A stretch of 64,000 nt of DNA from Galerina marginata (lineage: Eukaryota; Basidiomycota; Agaricomycetes; Agaricales; Galerinaceae). The stretch spans positions 806,001 to 870,000 of the forward strand of contig JAECYW010000009.1 in NCBI GenBank assembly GCA_023014335.1, given 5' to 3'. The notes beneath the pieces were generated by a model. It was not told the origin of the DNA. It worked only from the letters and a program-made list of their open reading frames with translations, and searched no databases. This document shows, piece by piece, positions 24,530 to 35,718 of the stretch; position 1 is the first letter of the stretch, and each line of letters opens with the position of its first letter. The position numbers were made by a program, and so were the translations under genes.

Positions 24530-27130
24530 TGCGGACGGGGCGAGTGAACTCGCCTTGGAATTTTGATCCAGTCGGCAAGCGGAAGAAAAGGTTGGGTCGC
24601 CTTCTAGTATTTTTCGCGCTTCGAGCTGGCCACTCGAGATGGATTGCCAATGCGGTGTTTATCCATCGTCTGCAACATTTATTTTCTGTCAAATCCGCCG
24701 GCTGATGATAACCTTCTTGAAATCGAATTACTCTGGTGAATCATCGATAGAGATCAATGTGCTCACCTGGAGAAGCGGTACTCTACATGCATATGCTACA
24801 AGCACGCCTCAGGACCGTTCTCCACCATGCTCTCCACCATGCAGGAAAGACTTGGAGCTTCGACGATTCTCACGTGTCCATGTCACCAATGCCCTTGATA
24901 GGAACAAGTTCTGGTGCGTGGGTTTGTCTCCATCCATTCAATTTTGATTTTTCTCAACGATTGCAGCGGGCGTTTAAATTTCGGGAGCGAATTATAGACG
25001 GTTGTTTGAACATATCGGAAGTCAAGATGACCCTGCGACAAGCCCATTTCAGCCTTGGGGACATTCCTGGCGTCGTCGCAACTGGGAACCAAATGTAGTG
25101 GAGTACGATTTTTTCCCTCAATGGCGATGTATACTTACTCGTTGCTTACTTGTTTCCGACTTTTCAGGGATTTCGGTGACCATTTACGCCACTCCCACGA
25201 GCCAGTATCTTTGATAGGCACAAGTTTTGAGGCGTAGGGACCAACCTTTATTTTTCCATCGCTGACTGATATTTTCTTTGCGTTTTTGGTGCAGATTCAG
25301 TTCTTTACGCAAGGGGGAACGTATGGAAATACTCGAGTATTATATTTAGCAAACTTGCCTCAAATGAGAGGTCCAACCTAGACACCCAAGAAGAAGCGCT
25401 CTTTCCCTCGGAGTTGGCCTGCCAGATCTTCAGCGGAGTGTAATCCTGCGCCACAACTACGCTATGCTGTTCGCAACTTATTGTGTCCCCGAAACCTCCA
25501 TTCGTTGTGCAGGGTTTGCGGCGCAGGGAGGGTCAGTCGCCACGGGCTCTTATGCCGCCGAGCATCCCAAAACACGTGGATTCTGTGGATATGGGAACTG
25601 CATTCGAGGCGTTATACCCGTCAAGATCGAGCCTCAATTGATTCGTTCCCTTGATGGCCTTCCACGTTCTTCCACGTCCCTCGATCCATTTATTTACAGA
25701 GACAAGATAATAAGACGAAAATATAACGAAAGGTCTTATCCTTGCCTTCAACCCATTTTCTTTCGTATGGCAGATCCGATGTCACTTCCGAATCCTTTTA
25801 CGCCTTTGGCGTTCTTTCCTCCGGACGCGGCGTGGCAAACAACTGTCTTCTATTATGCGTCGGTAGGATCCCTGGCTGTGAGTTTTCGTCGATGTCCTAT
25901 TTGGTTTTTTGGTTTTCCTTACGATTTGCCCCAGGTGTACATCTGGGATGTCCTAAACAACCTTAAGAACGACTACAAGCTTGTAACTCAGTATCGCGTC
26001 AGCCCGCCGACCTTGATTTATTTCTTGGCAAGGTAACAACACTAAGTATTCTTTCTTACTGAGCTATATTAACAATGAGGATTTATAGGTGGTCCACCTT
26101 GGTCTATTTCTTGTGCAACGTGATAGAATATAGTAAGTAACGAATAGCGTTGTCTATAGACTGTAACATTACTAACACCGCTTCCCAGCTGCGCCGATCG
26201 GAAACTGTCGATTATACGGTCTCCGAACGGGTTGGCTTTATCCTTTGGCCTATGGTTCCACCTCGCTTCTTTTCTTCATTCGCGTACGCGCCATCTACCA
26301 CGGCAACAACTATGTTGCTGCATTCTTCTTCGTTTTGTGGCTTGGGGTCGTAGCAGGGACTTCTACCATCCCATGGGCGATTCGTGCCGCAGAAATAGGA
26401 CCAACGAAATACTGTTTCACGGGCGCCAATGTCCCCAGTTACTTAAGCGCTAGCGGTGCAATCACCCTCGCCTTCGACACGTTGGTTTATCTTGCGATAT
26501 CGTGGAAGCTCACACGGGATCGCTACATCTCTCAGCATCGTTCTACTGGTGGGATGTTGTCCCTGTTCAGTGGTCAGAATCTGCCTATGTTCTCCAAGGG
26601 CTTGCTCCAAGACGGCCAAGTTTATTACTTGTACGTCTCCCTCCAATCTCGTCGATTCACAATAGATATCTAAATTACATATGTTTAGGAGCACCACGAG
26701 TATTCATCTCGTAAACATGATTCTTTTCGGCACTCACTCGTTACCTCTCGCTTACCGTTTTATCCTCGGAGTCCCAACTCAAGTGATCATGAACATCATG
26801 GCCTGCCGAGTATTCCGACACACAAAATTCGGGGTCTTTCATCAAGTGTCGGTCAACCACCCAAGCAGTCAGATAGCGCCAAGCACCAGGAAGGAAACGA
26901 ATACGACGGTGACAATCGAATTCACCAAGACTCAAGATCGGGACGCTGACGTTGAGCTTGGGGTCATGCCGATGTCGGGAAAGAGAGAGCAACTGTAGTC
27001 GCAATGGAATATTTACAGTCTCCTCGTCACTGTTGATTGTTGGAATTGAAACGTTTTCTTTTTTTTTTCTCTTGCCCTTGTCACGAAATATATTATGAAA
27101 ACTCATGTTGCCTACTTCATCCGATCGGCC
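24530..27130. repeat. Segmental duplication, unit 1 (contains seven-TM gene B)
   Basis: About 2.6 kb that aligns by eye with 27690-30255 in the same order and strand. Similarity starts near the GGAAGAA...GCCTTCTA block, runs through the 5' flank and all five exons of the membrane protein gene, and ends in the 3' flank near TGCCTACTTCATCC. Boundaries are approximate. The 5' flank itself holds two related blocks (around CCTTGATAGGAACAAGTT near 24895 and TTTGATAGGCACAAGTTT near 25207), hinting at an older internal duplication. Confidence 0.85.
25767..26998 (+). CDS. Seven-TM fungal membrane protein, paralog B
   Basis: Five exons, 25767-25877, 25935-26032, 26089-26132, 26189-26630 and 26689-26998, sum to 1,005 nt (334 residues) and stay in frame. 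The N-terminus reads MADPMSLPNPFTPLAFFPPD. TM1 runs to IWDVLNNLKNDYKL and TM2 lies in LIYFLARWSTLVYFL. Cys in APIGNCRLYG precedes TM3, which ends FFIRVRAIYHG. TM4 is AAFFFVLWLGVVAG; the TM4-TM5 loop has IGPTKYCFTGA; TM5 ends LAISWKLTRDRY; a cytoplasmic loop SLFSGQNLPMFSKGLLQDGQ leads to TM6. The charged tail contains TVTIEFTKTQDRD and ends MSGKREQL. It differs from copy C at about 16 of 147 residues in exon 4 by eye. Orphan family; a sensory role is an inference. Confidence 0.88.
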
Positions 27131-27689
27131 ACCTCTGATCAACGCATACGTCAAGGTGAACCTCACGAACTTTTCCGGACCTTACAAACGACTACCTGAA
27201 GCAAAAAGACCCTCGCAGATGCACCGCAGACCTCGATTGACGCGGGGGTGTCCATCGGCGAAGGTTTATGTACTCCCGACGCGAGGGACGATGACTTGGC
27301 CATGCGTAGCGTCTGCTCCAAAAACACGGGGTCGATTTGCAGCCACGAACTGTCTCAAGTTATTGCCACTGCAGCAAATGGTGCTGCTCTCCCACTGGCA
27401 GGCCGCTGTTCTTCTGCCGGTGTATTTGCGTTACTTTGGTTGTAAACAAGACCTTTTATGGTGCGCAACGCCTTCAGATTAAATCTCCCACATTTCGTTC
27501 TTTTCCCCTTAGACTTCATTCCCTTTGGGCTTCAGAGCTTTAGCGCTTCAGCTTCAATGTCAGGATTTCCCCGACATTTTCACACCGCCTACTCTTTCCA
27601 CCAGGGATCTTTCTGATGATCAGTATGACTTCAAGGATCCCGTCTCTGATCTCCTGAATTTCGCCACTGGCGGGTTCAACTGTGGCTAA
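27131..27689. other. Spacer between the duplicated units
   Basis: Unique sequence between the two duplicated units. Besides the orphan frame at 27203-27445 it has a short minus-strand frame (27540-27728) with no known relative. Confidence 0.5.
27203..27445 (+). CDS. Orphan Cys-containing open frame (possible exon)
   Basis: A stop-free frame between the two duplicated units reads KTLADAPQTSIDAGVSIGEG and goes on with cysteines in GLCTPDARDDD, SVCSKNTGSICSHELSQ and AGRCSSAG, ending FALLWL. Composition looks coding, and the hydrophobic end after a small-residue stretch could be a GPI signal. No ATG or first exon was found, and I know no relative. It may be the last exon of a secreted protein or a relic. 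It is present only between the units, not in both. Confidence 0.25.
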   Translation, partial: KKTLADAPQTSIDAGVSIGEGLCTPDARDDDLAMRSVCSKNTGSICSHELSQVIATAANGAALPLAGRCSSAGVFALLWL

Positions 27690-30255
27690 ATTCCCAATAC
27701 TCTCTACCTTGTTTTTCAATCGGCACAATCGTTTGGCTTCGGAAGAAGGGCAGAAGGTTGAGATGCCTTCTAATAGTCTAGGGGTTGTACTTTGCCGTGC
27801 TTCGCGTGCTATTCAAGATGGATTGCCACCAAGCTGTGGTGTGTATCCATAGCCTTCTGCCACATTTATGGGCACTCCTTTCCGTCAAATCCGGACCCGT
27901 TAAAATTGAATTACGGTGATTTTTGTGAACGATCGATAGGAACCAATACTCTCATCTGGAGAAGCTATGTATGCGTCTATATTCTACACCATGCCACAGG
28001 AATGCTCTCTCCACCAAAGGCTTGGAGGTTCGACGATTCTCACGTCTCACCAACACCCTTGATAGGAACAAGTTCTTATACGTGGGTTGGTCTCCCGTTA
28101 TTCAATTATAATTCGGTTTCTTAACGATTGCGGCCGGCGTTGATTTTCAGGATCGACTTATCGATGATTGTTTGAAAGTATATCGAAAGTCAGGTGGCAA
28201 CGTGGTGAACCCATATCAGACACACTTGGAACATCTCTAGGCATCGTCGAGGCTCGGAACCGAATGTAGTGGAGTACAAATTCTGTCCCTCGATGATGGC
28301 GTATTCTTATTTGTTTCCGACTTACAGGGATTTCAGCGACTCCATCCTTTATGGTCTCTCACGAGCCAGTTTCCTTGATAGGCACGAGTTTCGAGATGCG
28401 GACCACCCTATTATTCCGTTCGCTAACATTATGGTTGAGACACCCTTGGGCTCAGTGCTTTACCAAGGGAGAACGTATGGAATTACTCGAGTATTATAAT
28501 CCTAGACACGCAAGAGGCAACACTCTTTCCTCCGACGTTGGCCTGCCAAAGGGATTCGGAGTGTAAATCCTACGCCGCAACTAGAGTACACTATGCTGTT
28601 TCCTGACATATCGAGTCCTCCTCCTGTGCAGGGTTTGCTCACAGGGAACGTCAGTCACCACGGTGCCGCCGAGCATCCCCAAACACGTGGATTCTGTGGA
28701 TATCGGAACTGAATTCGAGGCATTATGCCTGTCAAGATCGAGCCTCAGAATTCATTTATGCCCTTGATGGCATTCCACGTTCTTTCACGTCCCTCGATCA
28801 ATTCATTTAGAGAGACGAGATAATAAGACGAAAGCTATGACGAAAGGTCTCATTCTTCACAACCTTGCCTTAACCCATTTTCTTTGCATTTCCTTCGTAT
28901 GGCAGATTCGATGTCACTCCCGAATCCTCTGACGCCTCTGGCGTTCTTTCCTCCGGAAGCAGCATGGCAGACAACTGTTTACTACTATACGACGGTAGGA
29001 TCCCTTGCGGTGAGTTTTTTTCGTCAACGTCCTATTTATATTCGTTATTCTAACGATTTGCCCCCAGGTATTCATCTGGGATGTCCTTAACAACCTTAAG
29101 AACGACTACAAGCTTGTAACCCAGCATCGCATCAGCCCGCCGACCTTGATTTATTTCTTGGCGAGGTAGCATCTCTATTTTATTTTGTGAGCCATCTTAA
29201 CGAGCATTCATAGATGGTCTACTTTGGCATATTTCATATGCAACGTGATAGAATACAGTAAGTAACGAATAACGTTGTTTACAAACATTACTGACACCAC
29301 TTCCCAGCTGCGCCTATAGGAAATTGTCGATTATACGGTCTCCGAACAGGATGGCTTTACCCTTTGGCCTATAGTTCCACCGCACTTCTCTTCTTCATCC
29401 GCGTACGCGCCATCTATCACGGCAACAGCTATGTTGCCGCATTCTTCTTCGTTTTGTGGCTCGGAGTAGTTGGAGGGACTTCTATCATCCCGTCGGTAAT
29501 TCGTGCCGCAGAAATAGGGCCAACGAAGTACTGCTTCGCAGGCGCCGAAATCCCCAGTTACTTAAGCATTAGTGGTGCCATCACCCTCACCTTCGACACG
29601 TTGGTTTATCTTGCGATATCGTGGAAGCTCACACGGGATCGCTACGTCTCTCAGCCTCATCGTTCTACTGGTGGGATGTTGGCCCTGTTCAGTGGTGAGA
29701 ATTTGCCGATGTTTTCCAAGGGCCTGCTCCAAGACGGCCAAGTTTATTACTTGTACGTCTCCCCTCAACTCATCGGTTCAGACTATAGTACTCAATGCGA
29801 TATGTATAGAAGTACCGCGAGTATTCAGCTCATAAGTATGACCCTTTTCGGCATGCACTCTATACCTCTCGTTTATCGTCTTATCCTCGGAATTCCAACT
29901 CAAGCGATCATGAACATCATGGCTTGTCGCGTATTCCGAAACACAAAATTCGGGGTATTCAATAAAGTGTCTGTCAGCCACCCGAGCAACCAGATGACAC
30001 CAATTGCGAGCAGCAGGAAAGAATCGAATACGACAGTGACAATCGAGTTTACCAAGAGTCAAGATCGGGACACTGACGTTGAGCTTGGGGTCATGCCGAT
30101 GTCGGGAAAGAGAGAGCAATTGTAGTCGCAATGGGATACTTACAGTCTCTTCATCTTGTTGTAACTGAACTCGAAGGACATGTCTTTATTTTTTTCTCTT
30201 GCCGTCTCATGTAAAACATGCAATCTTATTGTCGCCTACCTCACCAGATCAGCCC
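27690..30255. repeat. Segmental duplication, unit 2 (contains seven-TM gene C)
   Basis: Second copy of the unit at 24530-27130, same orientation. The 5' flank is more diverged than the coding exons, with several small insertions and deletions. The two internal blocks around CCTTGATAGG recur near 28051 and 28373. Boundaries are approximate. Confidence 0.85.
28899..30125 (+). CDS. Seven-TM fungal membrane protein, paralog C
   Basis: Same five-exon plan as copy B. The start MADSMSLPNPLTPLAFFPPE is at 28899 and the stop at 30125. Conserved hallmarks are Cys in APIGNCRLYG before TM3, FFIRVRAIYHG at the end of TM3, IGPTKYCFAGA between TM4 and TM5, LTRDRYVSQ after TM5, and the tail TVTIEFTKSQDRDTDVELG. 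The fourth intron (29753-29809) is 57 nt long and has no stop in the reading frame, so if retained it would add 19 residues in the extracellular or membrane border before TM6. The gene looks intact. It converges with copy D, whose stop is 670 nt away on the other strand. Confidence 0.88.
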
Positions 30256-30797
30256 TAAAAAATAAATCTGTAACGCTAATGGCGGTCACTGAGGGTCCTC
30301 TGGTCGACGCATGCCACGCGCCGGCGATCTATACAGGACTCGGTGACGTGGGTTGAAGGGGGTGGCGCAAGGACCCTTGGGGTAACAGGGTCTCAGAAGC
30401 TCGTGGCTTGATGTCAGAATACTCGAGTACAACGTCGCCGAGCCATCCAAGCAAGCCGAGGAACATGGCTCCTTGGGTACACATAAGCATAGTGGAAGCG
30501 TAACGTCCAAAAAATTCAGTCAATATATCGACGCTTTGAACAAAATGAAAGTTACCAAATGTGCGCTTAATGAGCCCTTACCGGCGCCATTAATCAAACC
30601 CTTTCTCAGAATTTTTCGTTTTTTTCTTTTGTGGTCGTATTGCGGTATAAGAAAAAGCACCAGGTTCCTCGGTTCTTGGTTACATCTCTAGATTCAAGAG
30701 CCATTTTTATAATAATGAAGAAATAGAAGACATCTTCATCTAGCGTCCCAAACAGACGCTATCAAAGAATGTCCCGACAACGTTGTATCCGACAATA
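30256..30797. other. Convergent 3' spacer between seven-TM genes C and D
   Basis: Short region with the 3' ends of both genes. Only short unrecognised frames are seen. Confidence 0.5.
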
Positions 30798-32022
30798 CTA
30801 CAATTCCTCCCTCTTCCCAGAAACCGGCATGGCCCCCAACTCTACGTCTGTGTCCCGTTCTTGAGTCTTGGTGAATTCAATGGTCACAGCGGTCGAATTT
30901 TCCTTCCTGGTACCAGGTGCCATCTGACTGCTGGGAAGATTAACAGATAACTGGTGGAACATCACCCCAAACTTCGTGTTTCTGAAGACACGGCAGGCCA
31001 TGATATTCATAATCACTTGCGTTGGGACTCCAAGGATAAATCGGTAAGCGAGGGGTATGGAATGAACGTTGAAGAGGATCATATTCAGGAGGTGAACGCT
31101 CGTGGTGCTCCTAGAAATATCGTAATTTAGAACACTGTTCCGGATCAAGTGGCTGAAATGTGAACGAACAAGTAATAAACTTGACCATCTTGAAGTAGGC
31201 CTTTCGAAAACATTGGCAAGTTCCCGCCAGTGAATAAAGCCCACGCTCCACCATCGGAACGATGATGGGCGATGTAGAGGTCCCGTGTGAGCTTCCATGT
31301 AATCGCCAGGTAGACCAGCGTGTCGAAGACGAGGGTTATGGCGCCGCTGGCTGCGAGGTAACCTGGGACGTTGCCTCCAGTGAAGCAGTACTCTGTCGGG
31401 CCGATTTCAGCGGCGCGAATGGCCCAAGGAATGGTCGAAGTCCCCACCAGGACCCCAAGCCACAAAATCAGGAAGAATACCGCCACGAAATAGTTGCCAT
31501 GATATATGGCACGTACACGGATGAAGAAAAGAAGTGCAGTGGAACTATAGGCAAGGGGATAAAGCCAGCCTGTTTGCAGCCCGTATTGTCGACAATTTCC
31601 AATCGGCGCGGCTAAAATTAAGGGATTAGTTGCGCATATTATCGAGGGCCATTTGGAACGCACTATATTCTATGGCATTACACACTAAACTGGCCACAGT
31701 CGACCATCTTCGAGTGAACCTTCAAAAAGAGCTCGGCCAAAGACATAAAAGTAGTCCTCACCTTGCCAATAAATAAATCACGGTCGGCGAACCAATGCGA
31801 TATTGAGTGACAAGCTTGTAGTCATTCTTAAGGTTGTTGAGAACATCCCAGATAAAGACCTGCAGGACGGCGTCAGAAATAAAGGACCGTTGAAGTTGAA
31901 CGACTTACTGCCAAAGCTCCTACAGTCGTGTAGTTCAAGACCGTTAATTGCCACGCCGCATCCTCAGGAAAGAACGCCAGTGGAGTGAACGGGTTTGGGA
32001 GGGAAAAGGCAGGAACCGCCAT
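30798..32022 (-). CDS. Seven-TM fungal membrane protein, paralog D (inverted copy)
   Basis: Fourth paralog, on the opposite strand to B and C. The start at 32022 reads MAVPAFSLPNPFTPLAFFPE. The five-exon plan is kept. APIGNCRQYG, FFIRVRAIYHG, IGPTEYCFTGG, GGNLPMFSKGLLQDGQVYYL and the tail AVTIEFTKTQERDTDVELG are all present. It has one extra residue in KFGVMFHQ compared with B. The duplicated 5' flank shared by B and C is not seen here, so D arose in a separate, older event. No broken exon was found. Confidence 0.87.
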
Positions 32023-33122
32023 ACGAACTTCAAAGACAGTGGGTCAAGGAATGGCAGAGAAGAATACCGCCCATCTTTGTCGAGGTTTATCTTCGTATCT
32101 ACTCTTTCCAAATGAATTGAATTGATTGTGGATTGTGGAAAAATGAGAGTGAGGTGGGATTTTGACAGGAATAACTTCTTGAATTCAGTTCTTGTCAACT
32201 CCCAGGGATCCTGAGCCCCGTTTGAAGAATCTACGCATCTTGTTACGCTCGGAGGCACAAGAGGTGGGTCATTGATGCGTATTTCCGTAGCGACTCTGAT
32301 TCGCTGCGCCGCAATCCCTGCTTGTTCACCGTAGCTGGAGATTTCGGGAGCCTGGTATTGGCAGGGTCCTCCAATCGTAATTGTGGCGCACAATATGGAC
32401 TCCATTCAGGATCGGATGCCGGTAACTTACTTTTGCGCTGATAGGAACCTATATATCTCCACCAGCGATGCGGACGTTTTAAGTCGAGTAGAATACGTTG
32501 TTCGTCCGAGGATCGAGAATACCAAAGTTGAGGAGACAAAAGAGCTCAGAGAGTCATAGTCCAGCTCTAGCAAGTCAAAGACCGAATTGCAAGCCAGTTT
32601 CAAGGCAGCCTTTGATATTCAAACGATGTAGATGAGTACTAAAAAAATTGGGCATGAATCAGTAGCTATATCCACAATTTGGTCAGCATTCAATCAGTAT
32701 CGTACCTGCATCGAACCCCTTAGCCAATTTTGTTCTCGTGAATCGCCAGATGAAAGAACTTAGCGCACCGTATGCAAGAAACGGATGATGTGATTTTCAA
32801 TTCGTCGTCGTCGGCTATTCGTCCTTTCGTACGGCATAGCAGCAGCCATTTGCCACGACGAATCCAATCTGAGCTGTGGGGAATGGTCTGAATCAGGCGC
32901 AATCTAGCACTGGGTACTGAAATTCCAGAGTTGACGAGAAAGTCGTTGGAGGAGGACAAAAGGAGGACGTGACGTTTGTTTGTCACGGTCACGTGTTCAC
33001 ATAGTTTTGGCGGGCTGTGCACTGCAGTGAGCAGTGCCTTGATGTCAACGCCCATGTAAGTAATACGCCATATCCAGGCTGTGAGGGCCCTCTTCTCGCG
33101 ACCACCACTGATCGTGTCTGCG
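32023..33122. other. Divergent intergenic region between gene D and the Hsp70-like gene
   Basis: About 1.1 kb with promoters for both flanking genes. Near 32970-33000 GACGTGACG and GGTCACGTG occur about 130 nt before the Hsp70-like start. The latter holds a CACGTG core. No gene is recognised. Confidence 0.45.
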
Positions 33123-35718
33123 ATGGTGTCTGGCCTTCCTTTTCACGGTCCTCGACGTAAGCTAGTCCTGGCGTTCGATGTGGGGACAACATATAGTGGG
33201 ATCTCATACAGGTTAGCTCGAACCTTGTCGTTTAACTCAATTCATCCACTGATAATGTATGAAAAAGTATCCTCGATCCTGGCCAGGTCCCTCAGATCAA
33301 AGGTGTAACACAGTACGCAATTTTTTATTCACTTACTAGTCAGCCGTATTAAGACGTCGGAATTTACAGGTTCCCAGCGCAGGAGTATGTTAGCGGTTCG
33401 TCGAAAATCCCCACTGTACTCTACTACGATCGCACAGGGAAGGTGCGTGCGGTGGGAGCAGAGGCTATGGATGAAGGGATCTTCGAAAGAGCAGAGGAAG
33501 AGAAATGGACCAAGGCTGAATGGTGCGCCTTCCTTCCCCCTCGGGCTTTCGTTGAGACCTGTAGCTGAAGTAGTGCACAGGTTCAAATTGCATCTTCGAT
33601 CCAAGTACGGAGACGGAAAGGGCCTCGCAGAACAAATACCACCACTCCCTTTAAACAAGACCGTCATCGAAGTTTTTGCCGACTTCTTGAAGTACCTTTT
33701 CGCGTGTGCGTCGTCCTACATTCAAAGTACACACCCGAATGGTGCCGAATTCTGGCGGTCCGTCAAAGGAGAGATAGATTTCGTTCTTTCCCATCCAAAT
33801 GGGTGGGAAGGCACGGAGCAAAGTCAGATGAGAAAGGCTGCGGTCCTCGCTGGCCTTATTCCAGATAATCCCAGTGGTCATGTCCGTCTTTCTTTCGTCA
33901 CAGAAGGAGAGGCAAGTCTTCATTTCGCCGTTCGGCATGGTCTACCGGAGGGTGCCACACAAGTAAGCTCTTCATATTGCTCGTCCTTCTCTTTGAGCTT
34001 AGTGTACTATTCATAGAAAGGAGAAGGCGTTGTGATTGTTGACGCTGGAGGTGGAACGATTGATGTCAGCTCATATCTCAAAAATGCTGATGCGACGAAG
34101 GACACCTTTCAAGAAATTGCAGCCCCACAATGTTTGTATCGTCATCATATTCCCGTTTCTATGGTCTTATCGGTCATTCGTAGGTTACTTTAGTGGATCC
34201 GTGTTCATATCCATCAATGCTCGTCTCTTCCTTCAGAGTAAGCTAGCTTTTCAAAAACTCCCATTCCACTTATTAATTGAGTTCCAGAATTCCTATCCGA
34301 TTCCCTGTACATCAACGAAATCGACACTATGGTTCAATGCTTCGACAGTACCACTAAGCTGAGGTTCAGAAACGCTGAAGAACCTCAGTATGTGCGCTTT
34401 GGATCAACCAAAGACAACGACCCGAAGTACAATATTCGATATGGCCAGCTTAAATTGCCAGGGTGAGTAAGCCCCTCTTCCCTTTTTCGTTGCTTTGGGA
34501 AATTGCAAGTATTTCAGATCAGACATCGCGTCATTTTTCCAACCTTCGATCGACTGCATCGTCAATGCAGTAATAGAGCAACGGAAGATAGCTACCCAGC
34601 CCATTCAAGTACGTCTGACTCAACTTCATGCTCGATGCGTTGTGCAATAGTAACCCATGGCCAACCCGGTTGCAGCATATTGTCCTTGTAGGAGGATTCT
34701 CAGCAAGCGAATTCCTACGAAGCAAGGTGAAAGAGGGACTGGCACCACACAACCTGACCATCTTCGTGCCAGATAACTACGTGTCAGTATTCCACATCAT
34801 GCGCTTGTTATCTATTCAATTTACGTTCCTTTGGGTTTCAGAAACAAAGCTGTATCCGACGGTGCTATATCTTTCTATCTCGACCGTTTCGTGCGCACTC
34901 GAGTTGCGAAATTCTCGTATGGAACCACCCAGCTTCTTCCGTTTGACCCAACAAACCCTGAACACCAGCAGCGAGCTGCTAAATGTCTTGTCACAGCGGA
35001 TGGAGAGAAAAGGGTCGTGGGCTATTTCTCCCCGATACTGCTCAAGGTGAGCGTTTGTCTTCCAATCCCCGGCCGGTAGCGCCAGCGCCAGTGCTAACTC
35101 AAGGTTTTGTCGTGCAGAATACGCAGGTTACAGAGACGATGGAGTTTAGAAGGCCGTTCTTCCAGGTAACGCAATCTAAAAAGGACCTGCGGAAGGTCCA
35201 GACCCATTTTGGTTGTTACCGAGGAGCGAATGCGGACACCAGGTGGCTGGATCTTGACCCCAGTTAGGGTGTTTTTCAAGTTTCCTCAAGGTTTCTTGAC
35301 TGACCGTTTTTTTGAATGGGTGGCGCTTGAAGAGAATTTCACGAAGCTGTGTACTGTTGAGGCCGACCTGTCCTGTCTACCGCTGGATGTCCGAGTCAAC
35401 CCAGTGACGAAGAAAAAATATTATCAGGTGGAATACGTTCTTATTTTGCTGTTCGGACTCACGGAGTTGAAAGTCCAAGTGGCTTGGGTCGAAAAAGTGA
35501 GTTCATTATGTATCTGTAGACTGTATTGATGGCTGACTTTAGTGTATCGACAGGGAGTCGAAAAGCGGCAAGTACCCGATAATTACTCCGCGCGACTTTT
35601 AAGATTTATATTTCCGAGTATAGTGGCCCGGCAACAACTATTTATGAACCGTCTAACTACTGATATCGCCTTCCCTTCCACTCTGGACCGCGGACAAACT
35701 GCTTTTAATCCCTATTGA
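33123..35718 (+). CDS. HSPA12-like Hsp70-family ATPase
   Basis: Divergent Hsp70 of the type expanded in mushrooms, with an actin-like ATPase fold and no classical substrate-binding domain. The start at 33123 is followed by LVLAFDVGTTYSGISYS (phosphate 1 loop), which joins through two introns to ILDPGQVPQIKGVTQF and PAQEYVSGSSKIPTVLYYDR. Then come FVLSHPNGWEGTEQSQMRKA, the phosphate 2 motif VIVDAGGGTIDVSSY and the adenosine loop HIVLVGGFSASEFLRSKV. Many short introns separate these. The 3' end is uncertain: one splice choice gives GVEKRQVPDNYS and a stop at 35718, another gives a stop at 35602. Client proteins are unknown; relatives are often linked to stress or NLR-like repertoires. Confidence 0.86.

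Noticed and set aside
31262..31615. 117-residue + strand frame inside seven-TM gene D
   Set aside because: Antisense to the conserved exon 4 of gene D.
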